Shown piece by piece: positions 1 to 9,400 of a stretch of DNA of 64,000 bases; position 1 is the stretch's first letter; each line of letters opens with the position of its first letter. Origin of the DNA: UBA6163 sp031411655 (GTDB lineage: Bacteria; Planctomycetota; Planctomycetia; Pirellulales; Pirellulaceae); the NCBI GenBank assembly GCA_031411655.1, contig JANOBM010000071.1, forward strand, positions 62,001 through 126,000, in the 5' to 3' direction. A program made the position numbers and the translations under genes. Under the pieces are notes generated by a model that was given only the letters and a program-made list of their open reading frames with translations, had not been told where the DNA came from and ran no database searches.

Positions 1-1
1 T

Positions 2-2788
2 CCCAAAAAGCCGGTCGACCCGTTTTTGGCATTTCTTGGCGGTCGATCGACAGGTGATGGGGCAAGTGAGTTATCAAAGGTCGGACGATGTCTGGACTGG
101 ACCGATCTTGAATCGCTCGCGGAGCCTTTTTCACTTGAAGTCGAAGTCAATAAAGTGTTGGAGCGATGGTCGGCAAGCGATCGTCGCGGATTGGTTTTGG
201 TGGGGCCACCCGGATGTGGTAAGACGGCGGTCATTGAAGGCGCTGTACGACAACGGCGTTTAGCTGAACTTGGAAAAGACCGTAAGAACGGACATGTCTG
301 GCAACTGAGTCCTGCTAGGCTAATCAGTGGAATGTCCTATCTTGGCCAGTGGCAGAGTCGCTTGTTAGCTATTTGGAAGCATGCGAGTCGTCGTGACCTG
401 GTCCTCTACTTTGACGATATGCTCGGCCTATTTCATGCGGGTGTCACCCGCGACAGTCAAACCAGTGCGGCCGATCTTATTCGCGCCCAGTGGGAGGTTA
501 AGCCGGTACGATTAATAACCGAGATGACTCCACAGGCATGGGCCATTTTTCGTGAACGAGATCGTGCGTTTGCGCAAGGGTTCGATGTGCTGCCTATGGA
601 GGGAAAGTCGCGGGATGAGTCCTTGTCCATACTCCTTGGCACGATTTCGCGATTGGAATCGACTCATCGTTGTCGTTTCGGTCAGGATGTTCTCCCCGAG
701 GTGCTGGGGTTATACGATCGATTCGAACGGTCGAGTGTGTTGCCAGGAAAGGCGATCGCGGCGTTGCAGCGTTTGGCCATCACCAACGGACGCAAAGCGA
801 TTGATCGCAAATCCGTTCAAGACGAGTTCTCTGGCCGCACCGGTTTGTCGAAGCGAATCATCGACGCGGAATCAAGACTCACGCGAAAAGAAATCGTCGA
901 CTCAATCGGGAGACATGTGTTTGGCCAAAATGAGCCGATCCATCGTATTGCCGATCGAATACTCGCTGCGTCAGCTAGGGTCAACGATCCAACGAGACCG
1001 GTAGGAGTCTTCCTGCTTTTGGGGCCAACCGGTGTTGGGAAAACCGAATTGGCTAAGACGATATCGAACTACCTGTATGGTGAAGGCGGTCTCATTCGCA
1101 TCGATATGAATGAATTATCCAGTGGCGACGCAGCAGCCCGATTGGTCGGAACCTTTGGCTCACCAGATGGAATTCTAACTGTTGCGGCGCGTCGACGGCC
1201 TCATGCAGTCTTACTTCTCGATGAGATCGAAAAAGCAGCACCCCCGGTGCTCGACACGCTTCTGCAAGTGATCGGTGAAGCAAGGTTGACGGATGCTCGC
1301 GGACGAACCGTGGACCTAAGCGGAATGATGATCTTGATGACCAGCAATTTAGGTGCAAGCCACTCCACTCGAAGCACCGTGTTAAACGATCACGCCACGC
1401 CACGCAGCGATGTTTATCGACGGGCTGCAAAGGATTTCTTTCGCCCCGAATTTCTCAATCGAATTGATGGGTTACTTGAATTCGATTCTCTCGAAATGGA
1501 GGTCGTTGCCGATGTCGCTCAAAGGCAACTTGATGAAGTACTATCACGAGACGGGTTGTCACGCCGAATGATGGTGATTGACATTGAACATTCGGCGTTG
1601 CGTCGAGTGATCGCAAATGGATTCGACCCAAGATTGGGCGCAAGGGCGGTCAAACGTCAGGTAGAGAGAGAACTGGTAAACCCCATTGCGAGAGTGTTGG
1701 TTGAATCGTCGACCGAAGACATCCTATTGGTCGAGGCAAAGTCGCTCGACGACAAAGTCAGTTTTTCCGCTAAGTCGATACCGGTAATCCCTACCAATGA
1801 CACAAACTCGCTATCGAGCGAGCCCGAGGTCATTTGTCAGCGGGCAAGTCAACTACTTGAATCGATCGAAGGATGGATTCCACGTCAACGCATTTCTTTG
1901 TCAGTCAGTGGCGAAGCGATTGCTCCAACTCTCCTGCATCAGATCGCTTTGCAAGACCGGTTTCTTTCGTGTCATGATGCGATTGGGCGTTTAGTAGAGT
2001 ATTTGGACGATCGCTCAAAACGCAATCCCATTGCACTCCATGTGAAGCCGGGGCGGGCCGGTCAGATGCTTCGGCTCAACGCGACACATCGCACCTTTTT
2101 ATTGGCTATGCAATCTGCCAACGACTTGTACCAGTTTGTTCGCGAGATGACGACGTCTAAGCCGTTAAATGAACTTCAAGCCGCTGCGAACGCATTAAGT
2201 CGCGAAATGCACGGACTTTTTTTATTCATCGAAGGCATAAACTTTGGTTCAACTTGTCATGTTAGCATTGAAAGCTACGGAGATTTTGTGCCCCCTGATC
2301 CGGATACAGAAGTAAAGAAAGCGAATGCGGGGGAAAATGATCCTAAGCATCGAACTCGATCTCAGTCTTTGCAAAATACATTGCTCATGGTGGCCAACTT
2401 CATTTCTTGCAACGACAATCCGTTCCCGTCGCTCGGCGAGATCGGCAAGTCGCCTCTCACGCCCCTAAGGCTCACCGATCCGGCTTCAATCGGTGCTTGT
2501 TTGCCGCTAGTGGGCGGTTGGCTGAGGGTTGATCCGACTCGGCGGGTCAGTTACTCCCAGTTTCGAATTCTTCCAGAGCAGGAATCTACTAATAAAAGTG
2601 ATTCTGAAATGGCTCGAAACCAAGATTTGCTACCGGTGCGGTGGATGCTAATGAGTGATCATGGGATCGATCTCCAGTCAGGTATTGTCTGTTATGACAA
2701 AGATCCCGCTTCATTGATCTATCGACTGATCGAGGAAGCAGTGCCTCCGCTTCCGGATGAGTTGAATCTGGCTCCCCTGTTAGGCTGA
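2..2788 (+). CDS. ClpA/B-like double AAA+ ATPase with C-terminal extension (5' end cut by window)
   Basis: Two AAA+ modules of the Hsp100/Clp type. Numbering from a TTG at position 26: module 1 has Walker A GPPGCGKT (60-67) and a Walker B ending FDD (130-131), so the usual catalytic Glu is Asp. The region where Clp proteins carry the ERRF arginine finger reads AQGF, without Arg. Module 2 is intact: GPTGVGKT (333-340), LLLDE (399-400), sensor-1 MTSN, finger FRPEFLNR (Arg479) and sensor-2 GAR (538-540). There is no ClpB middle coiled coil and no Clp-N repeat. A tail of about 330 residues (590-920) is unrecognised. The frame stays open to the first base, so the TTG is probably internal and the N-terminus lies upstream. 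The next gene starts on the base after this stop, implying coupled expression. Family membership is firm; substrate and partners are unknown. Confidence 0.8.
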   Translation, partial: PKKPVDPFLAFLGGRSTGDGASELSKVGRCLDWTDLESLAEPFSLEVEVNKVLERWSASDRRGLVLVGPPGCGKTAVIEGAVRQRRLAELGKDRKNGHVWQLSPARLISGMSYLGQWQSRLLAIWKHASRRDLVLYFDDMLGLFHAGVTRDSQTSAADLIRAQWEVKPVRLITEMTPQAWAIFRERDRAFAQGFDVLPMEGKSRDESLSILLGTISRLESTHRCRFGQDVLPEVLGLYDRFERSSVLPGKAIAALQRLAITNGRKAIDRKSVQDEFSGRTGLSKRIIDAESRLTRKEIVDSIGRHVFGQNEPIHRIADRILAASARVNDPTRPVGVFLLLGPTGVGKTELAKTISNYLYGEGGLIRIDMNELSSGDAAARLVGTFGSPDGILTVAARRRPHAVLLLDEIEKAAPPVLDTLLQVIGEARLTDARGRTVDLSGMMILMTSNLGASHSTRSTVLNDHATPRSDVYRRAAKDFFRPEFLNRIDGLLEFDSLEMEVVADVAQRQLDEVLSRDGLSRRMMVIDIEHSALRRVIANGFDPRLGARAVKRQVERELVNPIARVLVESSTEDILLVEAKSLDDKVSFSAKSIPVIPTNDTNSLSSEPEVICQRASQLLESIEGWIPRQRISLSVSGEAIAPTLLHQIALQDRFLSCHDAIGRLVEYLDDRSKRNPIALHVKPGRAGQMLRLNATHRTFLLAMQSANDLYQFVREMTTSKPLNELQAAANALSREMHGLFLFIEGINFGSTCHVSIESYGDFVPPDPDTEVKKANAGENDPKHRTRSQSLQNTLLMVANFISCNDNPFPSLGEIGKSPLTPLRLTDPASIGACLPLVGGWLRVDPTRRVSYSQFRILPEQESTNKSDSEMARNQDLLPVRWMLMSDHGIDLQSGIVCYDKDPASLIYRLIEEAVPPLPDELNLAPLLG

Positions 2789-5053
2789 ATGCGAATTATC
2801 ATGCCAAGTCTCGCGAACGTCCCGGTGTTGGTTTCACGCTATCGCGATGGGTTATTCGTTGCCACGAGCTTATTAGTCAGCGATCTTGAGGCTTTCGGCG
2901 TTTCACCGCGCGAGGCATTCGACCGATTGGAGCGACACCTCGAAAAGCTCGCCAATCAGGGGCGATTTTGGTCTCCCATCCGCATAGTGGATGCGACTTA
3001 TCAAGAATATTCGGTGCTGGTTCGCGTTGCGGAACGTGACAAACAGCGGATCGTCAACTTTGGCCCTAAGATCAAAATCAAAGTTCGTTGTGTATTCGCT
3101 ACCGGGGAGCAATGCGAAACATGGTGTGTCCTGCCCGACTGGGATATCCGATTTGTTTGCGACGACAATCGTGAGCCGAAATCGGAGGTGGTCGAGTTGG
3201 TACGCCAGCATTTCGCAAATTTATCTACCGATGATTTACTGCGAAAAATGTTGCCTGAGTCGACAGAGCTTCGTTTGGCAAGAGTGCGGTTGATTGAACG
3301 AGGATGCTTGGCAGACCAAGACTTTAGCCCCCTCGATCTTGTCGCTGATCCAGTCTCGATGCGCAGTCGAAAAGCAATCGCTCAAACCGCATGGCATCGC
3401 GATCAGGAGGTTGATCGCCTTGTAAGCCAATTTGGCGAGTCGTCCAGTACGCTGTTGGTAGGAGATTCAGGTTGTGGAAAGAGCCTGGTGATTCAAACTG
3501 CAGCGTTGAGGTATCAAGAAATCGAACGCCATCGGCGACAAGCACAAGGGATTCAGGAAACGGCGCCGCCTTTGGTATGGAAAACAACCGCAAGTAATCT
3601 CATCGCTGGAATGCAGTACCTTGGGCAATGGGAAGAACGCCTGGAAGCCGTGGTTGAAAAGCTCTCGGAACTGAACGCGATCCTGTTTGTTGACTCGCTC
3701 GTCGAACTCATTCGTTTAGGTGGGAAAGGTCCTGAGGATAGTATTGCCGCGTTTATTTTGCCGTACTTACGCCGAAACGAGCTGTGTATGGTGGCGGAGG
3801 CCACGTACGAGAGCCTCGACAGTTGTCGACGACTGCTTCCGGGGTTCGTTGAAATGTTTCGTGTACAGCCCATTTCAAGACTTACTGTTGAGGCGACAGA
3901 GGAAATTGCTGGCAGGATCGTTCGTGAAGCCAAACGCAATCTCCGTATTGAAGCTGACGATTCGTGCGCGAAAATTGCGGTCAGCCTCTACCGACGCTAC
4001 CTTCCCTATCAATCGCCCCCTAAAGGACCCGTCAATTTACTGAGTCGATTGATTGCCGAGGCTCGAAAGTCTCACACTTCTGAACTCACGTCGCAGCGAC
4101 TATTGGATCGATTCACCGCAGAAACCGGCTTACCATCCCACCTTATTCGTGATTGCGAACGCATCGATACGGATGAGTTGCGTCGTCATTTTGACCGAGA
4201 AGTCATCGGCCAGGCGGACGCGACTCAGGTAGCAGTGGACACCATTGTGCGACTAAAGGCGGGCATGGTCGATCCGAAACGCCCGATAGCGACATTAATG
4301 TTTTGTGGACCAACCGGTGTAGGCAAAACGCAATTAGCTCGTAGTATCGCAGATTATGTCTTGGCAGGCCGCAGTGATGGAGGCCGATTGGTTCGACTGG
4401 ATATGAGTGAGTACCAATCCTGGGACGCGGTCGATCGTCTTCTGATGACGCCTCAGGGCGAGCCAGCAGGATGGATCCAGCGATTGCGAACGTGGCCGCT
4501 CGCAGTGGTGTTGCTTGATGAGTTTGAAAAGGCTGCACCGGAGGTCTTTGATTGCCTGCTTTCGGCTTTCGATGAAGGCCGGATCACGGACCGCTTTGGA
4601 CGCACGACAACGTTGTGTGGTGCCATCATTGTTTTGACTAGCAACGTCGGCGCGAGTCGTTCCGCGAGTACGGGGTTCATAAAAGACGATTCTCGACGCT
4701 ATGCTCGTGCAATAGAACAAACGTTTCGACCGGAGTTTCTCAATCGACTTGATTCGATCACGATCTTTCAGCCGCTGGGGCAAGAAGCCATCTCGCAAAT
4801 CGTCGCTAAGGAATTGTCCGCAATCAATGATCGCCCTGCCATGAGGGAGCGAGGCGTAGAGTTGAGATGGCCGGACTCGTTAGCGGCTCACCTTGCTCAG
4901 ATCGGTTTCGATCCGTCGCTCGGCGCAAGACCATTGCAACGGGCCATCGAACGTGAGGTCGTTGCGCCGCTCGCAAAGTGGTTGTTGAATCACGCTGACT
5001 ATCGCGGAGCAATCGAATGGGAGGTGGAGCTGGGAGGTCTCACTAAGGTTTGA
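2789..5053 (+). CDS. ClpA/B/C-like AAA+ ATPase with degenerate first module
   Basis: 754 residues. About 200 N-terminal residues are unrecognised and do not look like a Clp-N repeat. Module 1 has Walker A GDSGCGKS (225-232), but the Walker B position reads FVDS (Asp302-Ser303), so the catalytic Glu is missing, and the usual arginine-finger segment reads LPGF. Module 1 may bind ATP but probably hydrolyses poorly. Module 2 is canonical: GPTGVGKT (507-514), LLDE (577-578), LTSN sensor 1, FRPEFLNR finger (Arg653) and GAR sensor 2 (712-714). A short TGF tripeptide (628-630) sits where ClpC carries its VGF ClpP-docking loop, which is suggestive only. The ATG at 2789 directly follows the previous stop; ATG 2801 is an alternative start. 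The 3' end overlaps the convergent methyltransferase by 11 bp. It probably forms a mixed or sequential complex with the upstream paralogue (inference). Confidence 0.8.
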   Translation: MRIIMPSLANVPVLVSRYRDGLFVATSLLVSDLEAFGVSPREAFDRLERHLEKLANQGRFWSPIRIVDATYQEYSVLVRVAERDKQRIVNFGPKIKIKVRCVFATGEQCETWCVLPDWDIRFVCDDNREPKSEVVELVRQHFANLSTDDLLRKMLPESTELRLARVRLIERGCLADQDFSPLDLVADPVSMRSRKAIAQTAWHRDQEVDRLVSQFGESSSTLLVGDSGCGKSLVIQTAALRYQEIERHRRQAQGIQETAPPLVWKTTASNLIAGMQYLGQWEERLEAVVEKLSELNAILFVDSLVELIRLGGKGPEDSIAAFILPYLRRNELCMVAEATYESLDSCRRLLPGFVEMFRVQPISRLTVEATEEIAGRIVREAKRNLRIEADDSCAKIAVSLYRRYLPYQSPPKGPVNLLSRLIAEARKSHTSELTSQRLLDRFTAETGLPSHLIRDCERIDTDELRRHFDREVIGQADATQVAVDTIVRLKAGMVDPKRPIATLMFCGPTGVGKTQLARSIADYVLAGRSDGGRLVRLDMSEYQSWDAVDRLLMTPQGEPAGWIQRLRTWPLAVVLLDEFEKAAPEVFDCLLSAFDEGRITDRFGRTTTLCGAIIVLTSNVGASRSASTGFIKDDSRRYARAIEQTFRPEFLNRLDSITIFQPLGQEAISQIVAKELSAINDRPAMRERGVELRWPDSLAAHLAQIGFDPSLGARPLQRAIEREVVAPLAKWLLNHADYRGAIEWEVELGGLTKV

Positions 5054-6068
5054 TGGCAAGAACAACATCAAGCGGCGCATGGGTACGGTACCCAACGACG
5101 TCGACAAATCCGGCTTTCGTTAGCAGGCCTTCGTACTCGCTAAGTGATCGCTCTCGACCTTCGGTCACGATCAGCATGTTGATATCTTGAAGTTGAGCCC
5201 AGCGAGGTCCGTCCTTCTCTTCTTTAAGCATTTTTTCTCCAATCATCAGGCCCCCGCCGCTGGGTAACGTTTGAAAGATTTTCTTGAGCAACAAATCGAT
5301 CTTTGACTCCGACCAGTCGTGAAGGATGCGGCCGAGGAAGTAGAGATCAGCGGGTGGCAAGGGATCGGCGAAAAAGTCGCCAGCGACGAAGTCGATTCGA
5401 GACGCTACATCACACGTTCCGGCGATTTCTTTTGCAAGCGGAATCGCGTTTGGTAAGTCAAACACGGTCGCCTGTAGATGCGGATAACGGCGGCAGGCAG
5501 CCATTGGTAGGTGACCGGTTGCACCGCCAAGATCGACCAACTTCTTGAAGCGACTGAGATCGATCGCGGACACGACTTGCGGTGAAGTCATCATCCCGAA
5601 TCCGTGCATCCCCATGAGGAATTCCCTCATCGCTTCATCGGTCTTGAAAAAACTAGAAAATATCGGCCCGTCCCAGCCGTAGGTCTGTTGCCATCGGTGA
5701 GTTCCTTCGCGGATGGCATCTTCTAAGTTGCCCCACATGTTCCACATCACCCGGTTGGAATACTGGATGTAGCCAGTCATGCGGTTGGGCGAATCGTTTC
5801 GGAGATACTGAGCGGCGGCGCTCGTGTTGCAGAATACCAGCCCTTTTCGTTCGAGTAGCGACAAGCCAACAAGACTTTCGAGCAATCGCCGGAGCGCATC
5901 GGCGTCACAGCCAAGTTCCGTCGCAAGATCATCCGCCGAGCGGCCACCGCTTGCCAAGGCATCAAAAACGCCCAAGGACACGCCGGTGAACATGATTTTT
6001 GAGCGACGGAAGGCTTCCAGCAATTCGAGAACGACGCTTGGATCGGCAGGCGTAAGGTCTTTGGCCAC
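5043..6068 (-). CDS. SAM-dependent O-methyltransferase, acetylserotonin/ubiE-like family 2
   Basis: 341 residues, the usual length for the plant-type/AcsOMT-like family. Residues about 10-100 form the winged-helix dimerisation domain (starting VVLELLEAFRRSK). The Rossmann part follows, with SAM motif I VDLGGATGH, an acidic segment FDLPNA, and the LHDWSE segment whose His is the catalytic base in family-2 O-methyltransferases. Such enzymes transfer a methyl group from SAM to a hydroxyl of a small aromatic or polyketide-like molecule; the substrate cannot be read from sequence. The start is ATG at 6068, with a tRNA promoter region beyond it. It is convergent with and overlaps the end of the AAA+ gene by 11 bp, and it appears monocistronic. 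Confidence 0.85.
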   Translation of the reverse strand: MAKDLTPADPSVVLELLEAFRRSKIMFTGVSLGVFDALASGGRSADDLATELGCDADALRRLLESLVGLSLLERKGLVFCNTSAAAQYLRNDSPNRMTGYIQYSNRVMWNMWGNLEDAIREGTHRWQQTYGWDGPIFSSFFKTDEAMREFLMGMHGFGMMTSPQVVSAIDLSRFKKLVDLGGATGHLPMAACRRYPHLQATVFDLPNAIPLAKEIAGTCDVASRIDFVAGDFFADPLPPADLYFLGRILHDWSESKIDLLLKKIFQTLPSGGGLMIGEKMLKEEKDGPRWAQLQDINMLIVTEGRERSLSEYEGLLTKAGFVDVVGYRTHAPLDVVLAIKP

Positions 6069-6171
6069 GATGGTGTGCTCAGAAAATACGAGAATAGCGA
6101 ACGTTTAGAAACGAAATGGGCGAGGATTGGCAAGATATCTTTACATCGCACTTTTCCTTTCGCATCGCCGC

Positions 6172-6201
6172 TTTACGAGGCAGCGGTTGGACCGATATAC
6201 T
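6172..6201 (+). promoter_or_regulatory. Putative sigma70 promoter of tRNA-Leu
   Basis: TTTACG (6172-6177) and TATACT (6196-6201) are separated by 18 bp and lie 12 bp before the mature tRNA 5' end. They match the -35/-10 consensus at 4 of 6 and 5 of 6 positions. It is called from pattern and position only. Confidence 0.5.
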
Positions 6202-6213
6202 TCTTGCCCCGCA

Positions 6214-6296
6214 GCCGGAGTGGCGGAATGGCAGACGCGCTGGACTCAAAATCCAGTGACCGCAAGGTCGTGTGGGTTCAAGTCCCACCTCCGGTA
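6214..6296 (+). tRNA. tRNA-Leu (anticodon CAA)
   Basis: An 83-nt class II tRNA. The acceptor arm is GCCGGAG with CTCCGGT, so the first pair is a G1-U72 wobble. The anticodon stem CTGGA/TCCAG encloses the loop CTCAAAA, giving anticodon CAA. A long variable arm is built from GACC-GCAA-GGTC, and the T-arm is GTGGG-TTCAAGT-CCCAC. Discriminator A is at 6296 and CCA is not encoded. The long variable arm plus the CAA anticodon identify leucine decoding of UUG. Confidence 0.95.
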
Positions 6297-6403
6297 TATG
6301 TTTCTCGCAGTGGTCGTTGTGCTCACCTCTCGTCGGCGGTCCGCGACACTGCGGGTTCTCTCAAGCAGGTACGCTCCCGATTCGGCGTCGCCGCCAGTAC
6401 CGC

Positions 6404-9400
6404 TTAAATTAGCTGGACTGCTCGCTGGAGATGCTGGGTGGAATCCTCATTCTTAAAATGCATTGGATCCGCTCCGATAGTGCCGACCAATTCGTCAACG
6501 CGACTGGGCAAGCTGCATTCGGCCAATCGCTCGCGCACATAGGCCAATCGCCCCTGAATGTCGAGTGTCCGGGCATCATCTGCATGACTTGTGTCGGCTA
6601 GGAATGCCTCCAGACGCTGTGATGTTTTGAGCCAGAATAGGATCTCTTGTTGTTGCTTTGTGTCCAATCGCTCACGATACCAACTGCTCTCAAGCAAGTA
6701 TTTTTGAGTGAACATGGCACGGAAGTCGGGACTCGATGCGGTCATACCCTGGTAGTGGCCATGGACCAAGACACTCAACACGGCCTTCAGTGGCGGGCAG
6801 GCTGCCTCATACGACCCGTCATCAAAGTATTGGCTGGCTATACGATGCTGCGCTTCGGCGATGTAGAGGATTCCATCTGCGAACGAATGGAGGTCTTGAA
6901 GTTCGGGTTTGAGGATCTCGTCAGGGAATACTTTAAAGGGATTGTCGAAAACCCGCGCAAGATAGGCACGAACGAACTTATCCGTCATGCGGAAACCGAG
7001 ACGGCTGGCTGGAATAAGTTGGCCGCCATGTTCAAAGTCTTTGAGCGGCTCCAACATGCCTGCAGCGATCAGGTTGCTGGGCTTGCGTTCGTTTGGAGAC
7101 ATTCGGCAGATGACTTCCGGAATCAGCATGCTGATATCGTGTCCCACTTCGAAACGTGGGCCGATATGGCCGGCGGGCGTACTGAAACCGCCGAGGCCGG
7201 TCAGTATCATTGATACGACGGTAGCGTTCAGATCCGCTGTAGGTAACAACGCATTGAACGGCCCCTTGGTGAGCGCACCTTCGCTTCCGGCGCCGGTCGT
7301 GCTAGGGCTTTTTCCTGTTAACGAGGAGACAAAATCCATCAACAGCTCAGGAAGCTCTTGGTAATGAAGTGGATTGTAAACTGCTAACGAGCGAATGCCG
7401 GCTTCCGCATCCGGTGGATTGTTTCGTCGGCCACAGAGAACGGCCGCAACGGGTGAATGGATTGGTCCGTTTGCCGGGATGCAGCGGTAAAGCTGCATGC
7501 TCCGATACCCGACGTAGGTATCGCGCGCGTTGACCATATCGGGTCGGTCTTGGAGATAGCGTGGATTCTTGGTTCGGCTGCCGTCTTCTAGCACCCTTGG
7601 ATGTGCGGTGCTTACCGCATAAGACGCTTTGCTCGCAACGGTTGCGCGAAGCATCTGTTCCATGGGTTGAGTGTATTTCTCGAAGTCGATCACATCTTCA
7701 ACGATGGCCTCGACCTGAGCCGTCGACAATGGCTCAAAATTGCTGATAAAATTACCAGGACGAGAGAAATCCAGTTCAGTCTGCTCGTCCAGACCACGAT
7801 GGATCGCATCATCAGGTCGCTGAAAAAGTCGAAACTCACAGTTTTCAACGAACTTATAGCTCAGCTCTTCGGTGACTGAAGCGCCGACATCTTGCAGCAT
7901 TGTCCGAGGGATGACGGTACTTGCCGTGATGTCATCTTCGCGTTGTATCTTTGCCGAAGCAATGAAGTCTTGGCGGAGTTTAAAGGTTCGCCATCGAGTC
8001 CCGTCCAAGCCCACTCGCAGATAGGTTCCCACCAAAGCGCGGTCGCCAAATTTGAGTTGATGCCCCGGTGAGCCGTTGACGATGTCAACACTGAAGTGGT
8101 CTCGCCAGTGCATCTGAGTTTCGCAAGTGATGAAACGTTTGATAATCAATGCAAGCGCGTAAACATGATCAGGAATCGTTTGAAGCCAGTCGTTGTAGCC
8201 TTTGTTGAACTCGGGTGACGGTGTCAGTAGCTGGATAACGCTACCAAGACTTCGATTCTTGGCAAGCAACGGTCGCGTCTCGCGTTTCGTATAATCGGGT
8301 TGAGCTTTGCTATCCGGGTGCCAACGATCCTGGTAATTCTTCGCAAATATTTCGTCGAGTTTATCGAAGTCACGATCGATGTCCGAAACAAAGATTGGGC
8401 CATACAGCATGTAGTCGCGGAGGCTTTTACTAATCTCGCTCTTTCCGCCTCCCGAAACGGTGCATGGTTTGTGGCAGAGTACGCCTTCGCCAACCGTCCC
8501 CACCAATCGCCACGATGGAGCGCTGGGATGGCGTTCGAGTCGAATTTTATATCCGCTTGGCGCTATGTAGATTTTGTCTGGCGACAATGGGATTTCATGT
8601 TTATCGCCGTTCCGCGTCCATCGAATGCAGCGACCCGATAGGGTGGCGAGTGCGTTTTCGGGAATATAGATCACCGACTTCCATTCGCGATCGATCCCAT
8701 ATCCCTGCGGCATTACATCGATGAAAGATGCATAGTCTCTTGCAACATCATCGAATGATCGGCCGTTGTATCGAAGGCTATCGACCTGGAATTCTTCGCC
8801 GAGCGAATAGGACGCGAATGCTAACGCACCTCCCGCGTGTTCCTCTTCGGCTCCGCCCATCAGGTTGGTCGCGAAGCTCAACTGAGTCTTTACTTCCTTC
8901 TTGCAGTAACCGTAATAATTGTCGGCTATCAGTGTAACGATCACGCCAGAGGAATCTCGACAGGTCACTTTGAAGGCGACGCCATTGTTGTACTTCTCGC
9001 TTTCGTCGCGATAGCACATCGCATCACGCCGTTGACGGTCGGTTGCATGATCAAAGTGTGGCAAACCGAGTTCTTTCTTGGTGAGCATCGTAAGATGCGG
9101 CGCAAGAATCACGCAGCCGGTATGTCCAGACCAATGGTATGCATCAAGGCTCGCATCGTTAGCTGGGGTAATCGGGTCCCCTGCATTTCCGAAAATCGAC
9201 TCAACAAAGTCAAGGTTGCTGACCAAGGATGCCGGTGCAAAGAATCGAGTTTCCATCGACTTCGCGTTGCAATAACCTGGAACTTCAGGACGTACCAACG
9301 GACGGAGCATGAGTGAAACCCAAGTTTCCGCAGTAAAATTGGTTTGACTCGTATAGGGCAAGACCATCAAGGAACTGGGCGGATGCACCGACGCCCGGAA

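Noticed and set aside
8837..9316. 159-residue + strand frame opposite the PPi-PEPCK gene
   Set aside because: Antisense to a strongly supported gene; no domain features.
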